NCBI GenBank assembly: GCA_951799425.1 | Contig: OX637391.1 | Coordinates: 23,298,551-23,362,550 of the forward strand | Reading direction: 5' to 3' | From: Ilex aquifolium | Lineage: Eukaryota; Streptophyta; Magnoliopsida; Aquifoliales; Aquifoliaceae | DNA: 64,000 nt | In this document: piece after piece, positions 10,889 through 23,484 of the stretch | How the letters are laid out: the number at the start of each line of letters is the position of its first letter | How positions within the stretch are numbered: position 1 is the first letter of the stretch | Notes under the pieces: model-generated | Database searches by the model: none | What the model saw: the letters and a program-made list of their open reading frames with translations, nothing else | Told to the model about the DNA's origin: nothing | Translations under genes and position numbers: made by a program

Positions 10889-12642
10889 TCTTTCCCATAT
10901 CTAAAATTTGAGCAATATTCCCTTTTCCTACTAGCTCTGGTTTGCCAGACACAATTTTTCAAACACCCGAACCAATCACACATGAGTTTCACCATAGTTT
11001 TAAATTCTATTCTAGATTATACACCTACACGTATCCTATTAAACTCGTGTGTGTGTGTGTGTGAAATGAAATTGCAATTTAGACTTTTACTCAACAGAAT
11101 CCACATTCATTTAGCTATCCAAATTCAGCTTTGATGCAATTCTCACCAATGATTTCTCTAAAAAAATGAATAACTCTATGATTATTCTGGCATGCGATCC
11201 ATGTGTATATGTGAGATGGAATCTTGTGCATAAACCAAAATATGCACATATAATCCAAAAAAAAATTGACATGCATACATAACAATTGAATCGACCTTGG
11301 CATTAATGTCATGAATGAAATGTTAGTGCAGTAGATAGTCAGACCAAATTTTCTTTCCATTTAAAGTGTGTTCTCGCCATGCTTTCTCTAGATCATTTAG
11401 GGCTTTCATGGGTTGTAATGTGGCCTTGGGGTGATATTTGGGTTAAGTGAAATGAAGGGCAGAGGGAGACAAAAAAGGGTTATTCTAAGGACATGACCTT
11501 TGTTATCAAAAATCTTTTTTTTTTTTTGTCGATTTTTTAGCTTTACACCTTCATGTCAACTTTATGTCTCTTTTTCCTTCTTTCCTCGACATTTTTCTTC
11601 TCTTTTTCTTTTCTTTTCATTTCTTTTCTTTATTATTTTTCATTCAAAATTTGAATTCAGCGCCATTTATCCCTTTTTGGGTTTCCTCACACCACATTTC
11701 CTTTTCTTCATGATTAATCATGGTTAGTCTTGGAAAAACCAAGGTGTGGTAATTATAATCATTTTGCACTGGCTCGATAAAACATGTGGCATGGAAACGA
11801 ATTTTCAATTAAGGCTCAATCACGGCACTATGGATAAATTTTTCACAAGAAAATGGCTAAGGCTCAGCACAATTCAAAGATTGCCTAAGATCCTCTCTAG
11901 ATAAGCATGGGGAGGCATATTGTCATTTCAAGACAAAGTCAATCAACTATCTACATGCACTCTAACCAAAGCGAGAATAATGAGATTATTGAACAGATTT
12001 TGAATTTGAAAAATTGTTCCTTTGATTAAATGTAGGTTCCCTCCAAGAAAGATTGGCACTAAAGCTCACATGGGTACTTACTTTATCTTCACTATGTATG
12101 TCAAGCTCTAAAATGTGGATCCAATCAGTAAATCACCGAAATTATACATTCAGGGTGCACTATGGTTGAGTTTGAATGAAAACACATATATGCTACTCAG
12201 GCATAGAATAAACTTATGTGGTGTACTCATGTATTCAAAGTTCAAAGCGAAGATCAAGCTATCACTGACCCCATAACAATTTAAATAGGGGAATATGGTT
12301 CAACATTCAGATATTTTCCACAAAAAATTTTAAATTTGTTCAAAATTTTCCACATATTTCCAACTATTCTATACAAAAATTGGTGTATCATACAAATGGT
12401 GCACCTCACCCCAAACTTGAACTACACATTGTCCTCAATGCAACAAAAAGACAATCAATGAGATGATGAAATTTAAAAGACACAAAGTGGAAGAGAACAA
12501 CACACAATGACCGTTAACAAAAACATCACTATCTGCACACATGAAGAAAAAATACTATGTACAGATGAAAATAAGTAAAAAATTTAACTTGTAAAGTAAA
12601 GGACAAATGCAAACAATTGTACACTAATGTCTTCTTGAATAG
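10889..12642 (-). other. Element E spacer between pol and accessory ORF
   Basis: No gene is seen. On the minus strand the stretch at about 11800-11900 (GATCTTAGGCA, GAGCCTTAG, TTTATCCATAGTGCCGTGAT) closely matches D at 50110-50200 and A and B in their 3' spacers. An internal polypurine-like tract, GAGGACAATG followed by AAGTTTGGGGTGAGGTGC, lies at 12401-12440. Other features are a GT microsatellite at 11047-11063 and a pyrimidine-rich stretch at 11515-11640 that matches a purine-rich stretch in D. Confidence 0.65.
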
Positions 12643-13203
12643 TTATGCCTCAACAACATCCGAATAGACCGGATCCTCCAACTCCTCCTTGACTCCTTGA
12701 ATTTCAAAATCCTCAAAGAATGGTTTAAGTCTTTGACCATTGACCTTGAATGTTTTACCATCTTCGGGGTTTTCTATGTCCACGACTCCATGTGGTTAGG
12801 CCACCTTGATAATGTAGGGGCCATCCCATCTCAATCGGAGTTTTCCTTGGAAAATGGAGAAGCGAGAATTATACAAGAGCAATTTTTGTCCGGACTTGAA
12901 TGTTTTTCTCAAAATGGATTTGTCATTGAAAATTTTGGCCATTTCCTTGTGAATTCTAGAGCTCTCATATGCATCTCTGTGAATTTTCTCCAATTCATTT
13001 TACTCTAACTTCCTATGTTCCCTAGGTAGTCTCAGGTTGAAATTCAAGGTTTTTATGGCCCAATATGCCTTGTTCTCCATTTCTACCGGCAAGTGACAAG
13101 TCTTATTGTAGATTAGCCGATAGGGAGACATACCAAGAACGACCTTATTGTAGATTAGCCTAATGCTATATATCATTCTATCTATAATTATTACGTACTC
13201 CAT
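12643..13203 (-). pseudogene. Element E integrase C-terminal fragment
   Basis: The minus-strand frames read [32 protein letters not shown], then, after a stop, DAYESSRIHKEMAKIFNDKS, LLLYNSRFSIFQGKLRLRWD and GPYIIKVA. These match the end of the D polyprotein ([40 protein letters not shown]). At least two in-frame stops are present, after RKLE and after KVA. The stop at 12643 matches the end of pol in D. The core catalytic part of integrase is absent because an LTR relic abuts at about 13205. Confidence 0.85.
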
Positions 13204-13205
13204 GC

Positions 13206-13805
13206 ATGATACGATGATGCATGCAGTTGGACTTTATGTAACAGTCGGGAGATTGGTTATAGACGGGTTAAATCTCGCCATAGCCAATGCTTTTGATTCA
13301 ATGCATAAGCCGGAACTCCATCATCATTGAATCATCAACCTGACAATTGAATAGCTAGAGTAAACCTTTTGAATGGTTCATCTTCGGATTTACTAGGATT
13401 ATTTGATTGTTGCATGGTAAATAGACCTTCCGGCTAACCTAACCAATTGTTTTGATATAGTTCAGTATACATTAAACCTACCAGTTGACTTTGTAGTAAA
13501 ATGTGAGTTAATTATTGTAAGGTGACATTTTCATAAATAAACAATATAAAACATGTTGGATCTCCGAACTGAAGAGTACCTTTTATCATTGTTATCCAAA
13601 GTTTTAGTTAAGTATTTATTTGATAATTCTAAGCTCACACCACAAACTATTTTGCTGCACACTAAACACACATGAAAATTTTACCTTTCTCTATTTTGAA
13701 TACCAACAGTTAGCTCCCTGTGGGTTTGACCTCGGACTTAACCGATAAATATTATAATTTGACCACCTATACTTGGGTGTATGATGTAAATTAGGTCAGA
13801 TCACA
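13206..13805 (+). repeat. LTR relic (3' part), plus orientation
   Basis: The right half contains CTCCCTGTGGGTTTGACCTC followed by ACTTGGGTGTATGATG and ends near GGTCAGATCACA. This is the 3' LTR end shared in form with A, B and S1. The left boundary against the E integrase is abrupt. I found no matching target duplication, so it is treated as a truncated LTR. Confidence 0.5.
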
Positions 13806-14150
13806 GTCAGACTATTCTAACTTAACCAATATTCTTTGCTAATCCAACTCCAAATAAGCTAGAAATGACTTAGGAAAACCACAAAATCAATTCAAAGCAC
13901 TTATGTTGATGTTGACAAGGCTCGTTAGTGCTCAGCCAACTCAAAAGGTGAGTCAAGCATGATGAAGAGCAACTAAGACAACACAAAAGTTATTCAAGCT
14001 CAAAACTACAATATTCAATAAAGAGAGCAATGCAATGATTAAAAAGGAAAGTTGTTTATTGATGAACTTGAGGATTCATTACAAAAAAAAAAAAGGACGC
14101 AAAATATATGACATCTTAAAAAAGGGAGAAAAGGAAGAAGATCCACAACC

Positions 14151-16890
14151 CTACTTAACCTCATTGCTCTCTTCCGCGTTTTTGGACTGCTCAGCCTTCT
14201 CCTCATTCTTCTCATTGACCTTTTGTTTGACCTCTTTGTAACGGTGTACCTTCCCAATGGTCAGAGCAAGATTCCTGGTCACTGATTGGTTGGAAATGCG
14301 TTGTTGTATCCTAACCTCTAAACATCATCCCTAAATGTGTGTATGGCTTATAGGAATGGGTGAGTGTCACTCTCACTCGGAATGATGCAAAAGATTAGGC
14401 AACAACGGAATGGTGGTGGATGGAAATGTGGAATGAACAAAATATGTGGAATGAAATGCGTGTGTGGTGAACAAAAGTGCTCCCCAATCGCAAGGAGTCT
14501 TTCGTTGTCGGTGTTTTACTTGGAAGAGTATTCCAAGGTCGTCTCCTCAGGGAAGGAAAGGGAGTTTTGTGAAAGTGATTTTGCAAAAGTGAAAAGAAAA
14601 TGTAAAATCTTTTGTTTGAGTTTTGTGTTTGGTTTGTAAATGAAAATGCAAATAAAGCAAGTGTTGGCTAATCCAAAAGGTTCATTCCAATGGGAATACC
14701 AAATCAACTCAAAGCCTTCCTCCGATTGAGCATGAATGAATGATTGATTCGGGGGAAGCTAGGGACGAGATTGGTGAGTATCTAAGCATAAACCGTGACT
14801 AGGCCTACGGAATATCAAAGGCTCACCAACTCATCCACTCTCAACCCCGTCAAACCGAACCATTTGACTCTAAAGGGAGGAATGAAGAAGAGTTGAAAAT
14901 GGTATTCCCAAGAGGAATTTTCCCTTGGATTAACCAACTTAAATCCTAGCTACTCATATTAAAAATGCAAGACAAGCATAATGTAAATAGACATGTAGAA
15001 GAAATGAAGATTAAAACTTAACTCAATGCAAGAAAACTTAAACTAAGAAGAAAAATATTCAAAACCCATTTCAAAGCTTGAAAATGAAGAACACTTATAT
15101 AACAATGGTGAAATCTAAAACATGCAAGTAAACTTGGAATAAACTTGAAACAACTAAGATTAAAGTGCAAGGAATGAAGATTACAAGAAGTTTAAAGCTT
15201 ACAACAATTGAAATGGAAAGGAAAATGCAAAAACATAAACTTACATTACACTATTCATTATCTTCTACATGGAACTAAAACTAAGCTTAGGTAGCCAACG
15301 CCCAATGTGTTGTGAATGCTGAAATATATAGAGTGTAGAGACATGCCAAAACGTCCAAGAGGCTCCCCCCTAGCTGTGTGTACGAGCTCCCATCAAGAGA
15401 GGGCTGAATGGATGGCTTGACAGGCTAGGAGATCATAGCCCTGGCAGCCCACTTCTTTCCCATCCTCCAACAATGCATTGGCCTTCCAAGTCTTCCACTT
15501 GAGTGTAGGAGGCCTGCAAATGTGTAAGGAAATGTTGGGATAGGCGTGGGAGAAGTGTAGGTGGGACCCCCAAGCCTCAAAGTTGAGTTACAGGCTATTT
15601 TCGCGACCAGAAGGTCCGGAGTACCAGTACTGTTTTTCTGCACTGGACCACCTTCGGTAGAATCGGCATAAATCTTGATCCAACCGTTAGATTGGGCTGA
15701 AATTTTGACACCAAACAGAAGACACCCATATCTACAACTTTCATGTTTTGAACTTTTCCAAATTCTGAGTATATCATGGTCAAAATGGAGTAATTCAGAG
15801 GCATTGCTTCCAGTTGTTGCTGCAGCTGGTGCCCTTGTTCCCAAGCACCAATGCCTTCTTGATTTCTTCACTTTTAAGCCTCCAATTCTTCATGTATTGT
15901 GTCCATGCCTTCACCACACATCCATCAAGGTTGCAATGTCCTAAAATCAATCATTTAAGCTATAAAAGGTTGCAACATCAAAATATCAACATTATAGACA
16001 ATTTTGGCTAACACTAAGTATTTAAATGCAAAAGTTGAGTTATAATGCATGTAATGAGCCCTTCAAATATGCAATATTATGCGCTCATCAGTCACCTAGG
16101 CCAACCTGTGGTTGAAAGTGGCCTTTATTTCCTCCTCATGAATGAATTCATGGATCCTGGCCATAACCTCCTCCATGTTGTTCTTTATGGTTGTCATCTC
16201 GGCCTCAGAATCTACAGAGGGCTTGGGAGTAGTTTCTTTTCTCTCCTCAACCCCTCAAAGACTTTAACCTTTCCCCTTGTCCTTGGAATAGGAACAGTTT
16301 GTAAATCCACCAAAGGAACCTACAAAAGAATGTCTTTTTCCTGGTAGACGGCCATGAGATTGACCCCCTTTTCTTCGACAGTTTTGGAGTTCGGAGGAGT
16401 TATTGGCAAAGTAATGGAGCTCAGGGATGTCCCTTTAGCTTGAGAAGGAGTCACCCTAGGCCTCTTGCATTAAGGCGAGCCACTATCAAAGGCCCTCCTA
16501 GCATGGATCTCCTTAAGGATTTTCTTGTCAATAGGTTTGTGAGTCATAGCTAATACAAAGCAAGAAAAGGATCACAGAAGGTCAATTTAAGATGGAAAGT
16601 TGAAAAGCAAGAGCTATACCACTAGAAGGAGAGGTGCTTGGAGCTGGGGTATACAAAGTTATAGGGTTATGACCCAATTTGCAATCAAAATAATCACCAG
16701 CTCGAAGAGATCCTTGGTATGATAAGCAAGATCCCTGTCAACTTTGTACTTTAGCTCGGGGGGAAAGGATTGGACTTGCCTATGCCACTAGTACAACTTC
16801 AATTCAAATAAGGGATAAGAATCCTCTAATAACCTAACCAATTAGCCTATAAAAGTGAAAATTGGAGATCATCCAGGTACGTAACACTAA
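14151..16890 (-). pseudogene. Unrecognised decayed coding region, split by solo LTR S2
   Basis: Across S2, the minus strand gives a lysine- and glutamate-rich, coiled-coil-like stretch. It includes NNMEEVMARIHEFIHEEEIK before the LTR and VTRNLALTIGKVHRYKEVKQ and EKNEEKAEQSKNAEESNEVK after it, ending at TAG (14151-14153). Farther upstream are QSFPPELKYKVDRDLAYHTK and, near 16550, MTHKPIDKKILKEIHARRAF. A stretch starting GTATAGCTC and ending TTGTATTAG (about 16545-16625) looks like an intron. Several stops and frame changes make it a pseudogene. It may be a retrotransposon accessory ORF or a host-derived fragment, and I do not recognise it. Confidence 0.4.
14283..16090 (-). mobile_element. Solo LTR S2 (1808 bp), related to the LTR of element D
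   Basis: It begins TGATTGGTTGG and ends GCGCTCATCA, with identical GTCAC duplications at 14278-14282 and 16091-16095. It aligns in reverse with the D LTR: GTGCTCCCCAATCGCAAGGA, TTTTACTTGGAAGAGTATTCC, and a block with CTAAGCATAAACCGTGACTA. A TATA-like stretch is at about 15325 on the minus strand. It lacks the CTTCCGGAAG array that fills the corresponding part of the D LTR. ORFs at 15425-15871 and 15675-15944 fall within it and are not supported. Confidence 0.88.
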
Positions 16891-17193
16891 TCCCAGCTAA
16901 ATACTCTCTTGCCTCAATTATTTTCTAACTTAAGCATTGGTTCAACCCCTAGAGCCCCTCCGGTCTTTGACTTGCTCTTTTAGGTGCTTCTTTTGGCCGG
17001 TCAAAACTTAATTCTAGTCAACCACTTGCTCAAAGCTCAGTAAGAATTTTATGGCATCATCATGCTACATCTAATTTATTATTGAAGTTAGTTGGTTACA
17101 TAGAACTCCACCCAATTTATATGGTGAGTAATTAAATAAGATAATTAATTTCTTAATTTTGTATTTTGCCACGAAATTGTCAAAGGGGAAGAT
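16891..17193 (+). other. 3' internal end of a copia element, with polypurine tract
   Basis: This is decayed DNA with only vague traces of a copia 3' end. The last bases, AAAGGGGAAGAT (17182-17193), form a polypurine tract directly before the copia LTR that follows. Confidence 0.45.
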
Positions 17194-18747
17194 TATTAGA
17201 TCACATTTTGTAATTGGCTAATTTTGTGGAGCCCATTGTAAATCTCAACATTTTCCTTGCACATGATGTTATCAAGTTAAAGATACGAAATCGTCTCTGA
17301 AAGGAGGAGATCAAGCGCCAAAGCAACATCATTCAAACTCTGTATGCACCTTTATGCTTAGAACAAAGGTAATCACAAAGACATCTAAGATGAAACCTTA
17401 GTTCTTTTAACTTAGGATGATAAGGCTGAAAATGGAATTGGAAGCAATCTGAGTATGGCTCCTAGGCGTTTTCAAAAAACAAAAATTTTAATAAACAATT
17501 TCTTGTTTTGAAAACACAAATTGAACCATTATCTGACCCCTCTAGAGCATCACTCATTAATGTTCAAGAGGACAAGTTTTATAGTTAGTTTTATGCTTTA
17601 AAAATCAGTAAGGACTAATCTATGTTCACCAGCCTTCACTAGAGTGATCTCTTTATGACTTAGGGAATAAGATGGAGAAAATCCACGGATGAGTACACAA
17701 ATCTCACTAAAGAGGTTTTTCATGGTCTCTCAAGCGGTGCTCATGGTCGCTCAAGCGGTGTATACTCCTACACAGGTTTGAACCATGATTTTCATTCTAG
17801 TACCAACCGCCCTCCCACTAATCGAGCGGTAGTTCATGAATCTGAAGTTTCTTATTTACTAATACTACCCTTATTTCGGACCCATAAATAGGGAGAGCAT
17901 TTTGCACAACTAGGTTAAGCCTCTTGTCATATTTTTGAAAAAGAAAACACATCTTCTATCTTGAGTGCTTCCACCACTAACCTAGATCCCTAAACCTAAA
18001 GGCTACAACTAGTGATTCTACCCAATCTCATAACTCGGTGATAAAGATCTTGATGGTTTAGAACCAAACCCATTGGTGTGTGCATACTAGGAATCATTGG
18101 TGTACCCATGATTGCTCGACCTAGACAAAATGTATGGCGGGGAGGTCCAAGTGAAGCTACGCTAGACAAAGACAGAGTTCCTTGGGCTGAGAGACAACAT
18201 GAAAAATAGCATCTAGCAATGACATTGGTTGAGACATAGGACTCGGGTACTTGTATGTTGACATAGTGAGAAATGAATTAGGTTTTGGTGAACCCTGAGT
18301 GGTTCTCCACGGTTTTTTCCGAAGAGGATTTTTTGCGTCAAAAAATCACTTGTGTTATTTATTGTTTATCACATATACTTGTGATTGTTAGCACACACGC
18401 TCACTATGTGTTTGTGAAATGATTGTTTGACTATATATCTATTCATAGTTGTGCAATTTAGGTTTGGGATTTGGGATCGACGTGAGATTGATTGTGAGCA
18501 AATTAATTAAAGATTAATTAAAATCAATCATCATGTGTGAAATGAGTTGTGGTGACTAAAGAGGTTCTCACATTAATTGTTATATCTTTGTGGGAAGAGG
18601 TAATTGTGATGGTTTAGGTTTTTATTGACTCTCAACTGGGCTAAAATTGAAAAACCTATTCATCCTCCGTCTGGGTAAAGTGTCTATAACTCCACATGTA
18701 TAATCGTGAGGTAAGATCTGCATCGGGTTACCCCTCCTAGAATAACA
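17194..18747 (+). repeat. Copia LTR copy 1 (plus orientation, 3' LTR of a lost element)
   Basis: It follows a polypurine tract, begins TATTAGATC (from TGTTAGATC) and ends AATAACA. It aligns along its length with copy 2. CGCTCAAGCGG-type palindrome relics at about 17728, 17748 and 17822 lie upstream of a TATA-like CATAAATAG at about 17885. The CGCGTCAAAAAATCACTTGTG region near 18340 is typical of copia LTRs. It is heavily mutated. Confidence 0.65.
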
Positions 18748-19516
18748 ATAAATGTCACTCATACTTATCATCTATATTTACCCAAACTAGCTAGTGCTAG
18801 ATCTCTTTGAATCTTATCACTATCTCTATCACTCCCCCCTCAAGTCGGTACACTGGAAAGATTGGTTAAAGTGTACAACTTAAACTAAAATACAAGAGTG
18901 GTTGCCATATTGCAAATTTCGACTCTTTGATTCCATCATAAGCAATTCTATCGGATTTGAGCAACATTTGTCGGGACTGCAGAAGTGTAGATACCAATAT
19001 AGTGGCTGTAATCGTGGCTTTGATGAAGTTATTGATGATGTAGTTCTGGTGATGAAAGTCCCCCTAAATAGCAGGTCGGGAGAAAATGTGCATGGAATAT
19101 TCATCCTACATAAAAAATTTATTCTTTTTGGTATTTTTTTTAATTTTTTCTCTCTATATTCTCTTTTCCTTTCCTTTCCTCATCTGAATCCCTTTCTGCT
19201 TTCCAAATCAGTTAGTTAGATATGAAATTGGGTGAATTGAACCAAAATAGACTTGGCTTGGACAGTCAAATTCATAAAGGAGATTCCAACCGAGGGTGCC
19301 AATTAGAACTACTCAAGATCAGATGGTTGGATATAGGCATGAATTTCTGACCTCAATAGATGTCTAGGATGGGGCTTGAATAGTTCTTTTAAGAACTTCT
19401 GAATCACCACTAGCTTATAAGCTCCTAGTAGGTTGACACAATCTAGACCTTATGTTGCACATGAATAAGGAGGATTCAAGTTGGATGGCATCAGCAAAGT
19501 GGAAGCAAATTGAAAT
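18748..19516. other. Unassigned sequence between two copia LTRs
   Basis: I see no gene. CACTCCCCCCTCAAGTCGGTA at about 18832 resembles sequence often found inside copia elements. A 105-codon frame at 18902-19219 has no recognisable motif. The last bases before 19517 (CAAAGTGGAAGCAAATTGAA) may be a degraded polypurine tract. Confidence 0.4.
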
Positions 19517-21040
19517 TGTTATATCATGTTTTCTAATTGGCTAATTTCGTGGAGTCCTTTATAAATCAATATATTCTATGGTCATGATGCTACAACGATG
19601 AAGATCCAAAAACATTACTTGAAGGAAGGAGATCATGCGTCACAGTTATATAAAAAGTACTTTGTATGCACCTTATTTCTTAGGATAAGGTAATAGCCTG
19701 GAGACCTAAAATGATCTCTAGGTTTAGTAACTTAGGAGGATTAGTGTTAAAAAAAATTCTAAACCTTTTGTGTGTTTTGAAAACATAGAATTGAGCCATC
19801 ATCGGATCTCTCTTGAGCAACACTCTTAGTATTTAAGAGGATAAACTTTTTTCTGGTTTTTGGCTTTAAAAACTAGTAAGGACTGCCCTACGCTCACAAG
19901 CCTTCATTACATCGATCTCTTCATGACTTAAGAAAATATTGGGCAAAGGCTAAATGGAGGACAACATGGGTTGCCCTCAGAGGTCGCTCGAGTGGTCTCA
20001 AAGGTCAGTCGAGCAGTCCCCTGGTCGCTTGAGTGGTCTTACTCTCCTAGGTCGGTTCAGAATTTATTTTTCACTCTAGTGACCACCGCCCTCCCAATGC
20101 TCGAGTGGTCGTTTATGAATTTGTGTGCGTCTTGTTGACCAAGATTGCTCTTATTGCAGACCTATACATAGGGAAACCTTTCTTATACCTAGGGTAACCC
20201 TCTTGTGAATATTTGGAGAGAGAAAACTTATATTCTACCTTGAGAGCTTCTAACACAACCCTAGATCCCTAAATCCGAGGCTACCATCTAGTGATTCTTA
20301 TCCAACATCACAACTTGGAGAAGAAGAACTTACATGGTTGAAGCCCAAACCCATTGGAGTGTGCATACCGATGTTCATGGGTTCGTCCTGTGAATGCTCA
20401 AGGCTTAGAGGATCCATTGTGGTGGAGAATCCAAGTGAAGCTACCCAAGATGTCGAAGAGGCACTTTGGCTGAGGTATAAACCTAGAGTACTTATAAACT
20501 AATTTTAGGGTAGTGGATTATGCATTGGTAAACCCTAGAGTGGTTCTCCAAGGTTTTTCCTGAAAAGGGTTTCCGCGTCAACAAATTGTTTGTGTTCATC
20601 ATATTTTCATAGACACTTGAAATTTGAGCTCACACTCGCACTATGTGTTTGATTGAGTTATTGATTGAATACACACACACATATATATATATATACATGT
20701 ATATATATACATACATATATCATCCATAGTTGTGCAACAAGGGATTGGGTCATTGGGTTGCGATCCCCATGAGTGGTTGAGTGTTTAAGTATTTAAATGA
20801 AAAATTAATAACACTAATCATCATGGGTTCATGTGATCGTTGTAGTTAAAAGGGGATTCTCACTATTAATTGTTTAATCTTTGTGAGAATAGGTAATTGC
20901 GGTAGTAATAGGATTAAAATTGGTAGTTGTCCAAGCTTAATGTTTAAGAACCTATTCACCCACCTTTAGGTAATGTCATCCAATCCACGTGTATAATTGT
21001 GAGGGAAGATTCACATATATCTCCCCCTCTAGGAACAACA
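19517..21040 (+). repeat. Copia LTR copy 2 (plus orientation, 5' LTR)
   Basis: It begins TGTTATATC and ends GGAACAACA, and a primer site follows three bases later. Palindrome relics related to CGCTCGAGCG lie at about 19983-20105. A degraded TATA (CTATACATAG) follows at about 20161. An AC/AT microsatellite occupies about 20672-20724. Confidence 0.68.
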
Positions 21041-21042
21041 AT

Positions 21043-21054
21043 TGGTATCAGTGC
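21043..21054 (+). other. Copia primer binding site (initiator tRNA-Met)
   Basis: TGGTATCAGTGC differs by one base from TGGTATCAGAGC, the complement of the 3' end of initiator tRNA-Met. That tRNA is the usual primer of plant Ty1/copia elements. It lies directly after LTR copy 2. Confidence 0.7.
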
Positions 21055-21162
21055 GTGGTTACCCTAAGTTGCACAAGATACTTGTAGGCGTATTTTGTAA
21101 TTGCTTGCATACCTAGATTGTTTGCCTTCTAGATATCTATTGTTACTACTTGTTAGTATCTA

Positions 21163-21230
21163 ATGGAGTCTCAAAAGGAAGGCGGTTCAATTACACGACC
21201 AACTCTCTACGTGTACTTGGTTTTTTGAAT
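21163..21230 (+). pseudogene. Copia gag start fragment
   Basis: ATG at 21163 opens MESQKEGGSITRPTL, the usual start of a copia gag (small hydrophilic leader, then GGS and RP). It decays into stops within about 25 codons. It follows the primer site at the expected distance. Confidence 0.45.
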
Positions 21231-21549
21231 TGTTACAAAGATCACATTATCTGAGCACACTAGGGTGAAAGAGAATTGGTTAAAGGATCATGCACTAAAA
21301 ACTCATAACCACTAAGTTCTTTATCCCATAATATGGCTCTTAGTAATGTACATAACTTTGATTGAAGATGAATACACTATAAATCAAACCAAAAGTGTGA
21401 TTACCGTGATTAATAAAAGAAAATATTTTTCCTTTTTCTTTTTTCCAATGTTTTTGATTTTCATATACCAAAAGCAAAGTAAATAAATAAAGAAAAATTA
21501 GTTACAATGCATGAACCTAGGATGTAAGATGCAATTCATGAATATGCAC

Positions 21550-22095
21550 CTAGGTCCATACTCTCAACTCACCTACCTTTTAGGTGACTCAACTTCCTTG
21601 GTAGCCTTTGGGACTTCTAACTTAGTTGAGTTGTTGAGCTTCTCAAGGTCCTCACATCTCACCAAAAATTGTTTTCCCTTAAAATCTCTCAAGTTAGCTT
21701 GGAAAATGGGTGAATTGCTCTGTCTCTCTTAATTTCACCTTTTGAAGTTTCTCTCGGGGGGAAGGAGTGTGAGCCTACTAAAACCATGAACTCTTCTTCA
21801 TCTTCTTGAGAGGAAGTCTCACAAATTGTGGATTAGGGCTCACTATCGCTCCTTTCAACCTTCATTGCCTTTCTCCTTTCTATGGGAAAATTTTTCTTCT
21901 TCTGATTAGGACATTAGAAGCTATTTGTCCAAACCCTTGACACTTGTAGCATTGGAGTCATTTCCTCTCTTTCTTCTCCCTATATTTTTTTCCTCATTCC
22001 TTGGAAAATTTAGGTCTACTCGATTTGTCTTTTGACTCTAACGAATCAACTCTTGTACCCTTGACATGCTTCATAAAATTTCTTGTAAGGTAGGC
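21550..22095 (-). pseudogene. Copia gag fragment with degraded zinc knuckle (minus strand)
   Basis: The minus strand encodes a frame with QCYKCQGFGQIAS followed by PNQKKKNFPIERRKAMKV, in more than one frame. This is the nucleocapsid region of a copia gag with the last Cys of the knuckle lost. Stops and frame changes are present. It probably belongs to the minus-strand element represented by LTR copy 3. Confidence 0.5.
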
Positions 22096-22099
22096 ACAG

Positions 22100-23484
22100 T
22101 CATCGATTATACATGAAGAATCACACGCTAGACCTAGAAGGGGGGAATGAATAGGTTAATTTCAATTCGGCTTGGAAGAACACCAATTTTAACCTAATTT
22201 TACCACAATTACCACTTTCCAAATTAATTACTCAATTAAATGTGGTAACACCCTTTTATCATGAACAACCCATTAAGAGTATAAATGGATGAATATGTAA
22301 TAAATGACAACCAATTACCATTCTCCTTCAGTTGCAACCAATCCAACCAAGGCCAAATCACAAAAACCTTCTCAATAATAGGAATGAAAATCAATCAAAC
22401 CATCAAACACAAGGAGTTCAATTGTGCGTAAAATTCAAGTGTGTAAGCAAATAAAGCAATAAAGAACACAAGCAACTGTTGATGTGGAAACCCTTCTTGG
22501 GAAAAACATGGGGGACCACTCTAGGGTTCCCATGGTTAGAATCTCATTTCCTTTAATAAATCTCTCCACTAAAACTCTCTCTTAGATGTTATGGATAGCT
22601 TCACTTGAACTCTCTGCCGCACGGTTCGTTTAGGCCTTGAGCAATCTTCAAGGCTTCATATCCAATACTCTTGGAATGCACACTTCTCTAAGTGGGTTTT
22701 GGTTTACATCAATCAAGACCATTTTTTTTTCAATTTGTTCGGTTGAATGGAAGAATCAAGATGGTTTTCCTTCTTGGACTTAGGGATCTAGGTTTGTTCT
22801 TGAAGCTCGCAAGAAAGGTTTGAGCCTTTTGTAGCTCATAGAGGCTCACCCTAGCATAGGAAAGACACCCTCTATTTATATACTCGAAATAGGGTTTGTT
22901 TTGCGAACCAAGAAAACACAAATTCATGAATGAAAATTCGAGTAGTGGCATAAAAAAATGATCAAACCATAGCAGTAGAGCGGAGAATGTTCGAGCGAAC
23001 TCATAACTGCTCTATCTATCTCAAGACTACTAAAGCAGCCTTAGATCGATCCAGAGGGTGGTCTCCACCATCCACTCGTTTAGCCTTTTTTCGATTTTAT
23101 CCCTAAATATTTAGAGATCGCTTCAGCGAAGGCTAGCGAATATATAGGGCAGTCCCTACTAGTTTTTTAAGCCTTAAATAAAGCAAAAAAATTCCACTTG
23201 AGCATTGAAAGGTGTTGCTCAAGTAAGGTCCAATTATTACTCAAACTATATTTTTAAAACACAACAAGGTTTAGAGAAATTTTTCTTTGAAAATCCCTAA
23301 GAGCAATACTCAGATTAATCATTAACTCCATTTTAAATCTAATGATCCTAAGTCTAATAAACTAAACCAAGGGTTCTTAGGTTACTAAGATCATTATCTT
23401 TATCCTAAATAAGAAGGTGCATAGGAAGAGTCTTTTGATATTGCTTGAAGTTTGATCTCCTCCCTTCCATTGACGCTTTATTTT
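22100..23484 (-). repeat. Copia LTR copy 3 (minus orientation)
   Basis: In reverse it aligns with copies 1 and 2, including the GAACTCCTTGTG-type and AACCCTAGAGTGGTCCCC regions. A TATA box (complement of tatttata, 22873-22880) has palindrome-like GTTCGAGCGAAC (about 22988) on its upstream side. Both ends are blurred, and copy 4 abuts on the right. Confidence 0.62.

Larger units (their letters stand above)
7826..13205 (-). mobile_element. Element E: decayed Athila-like element (relic)
   Basis: On the minus strand, reading right to left, it shows the end of integrase (13203-12643), a long spacer, and the first two thirds of an accessory ORF (8740-7826) cut by element A. With the solo LTR at 9457-10883 and its duplicated target removed, the spacer is about 2.47 kb, against 2.50 kb in element D. 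The two elements therefore share one plan. No LTR or primer site of E itself lies in the window. Confidence 0.78.

Noticed and set aside
14283..16090. Family palindrome array in solo LTR S2
   Set aside because: S2 is related to the D LTR but shows no CTTCCGGAAG array and no other regular palindrome series, so the design is not universal.
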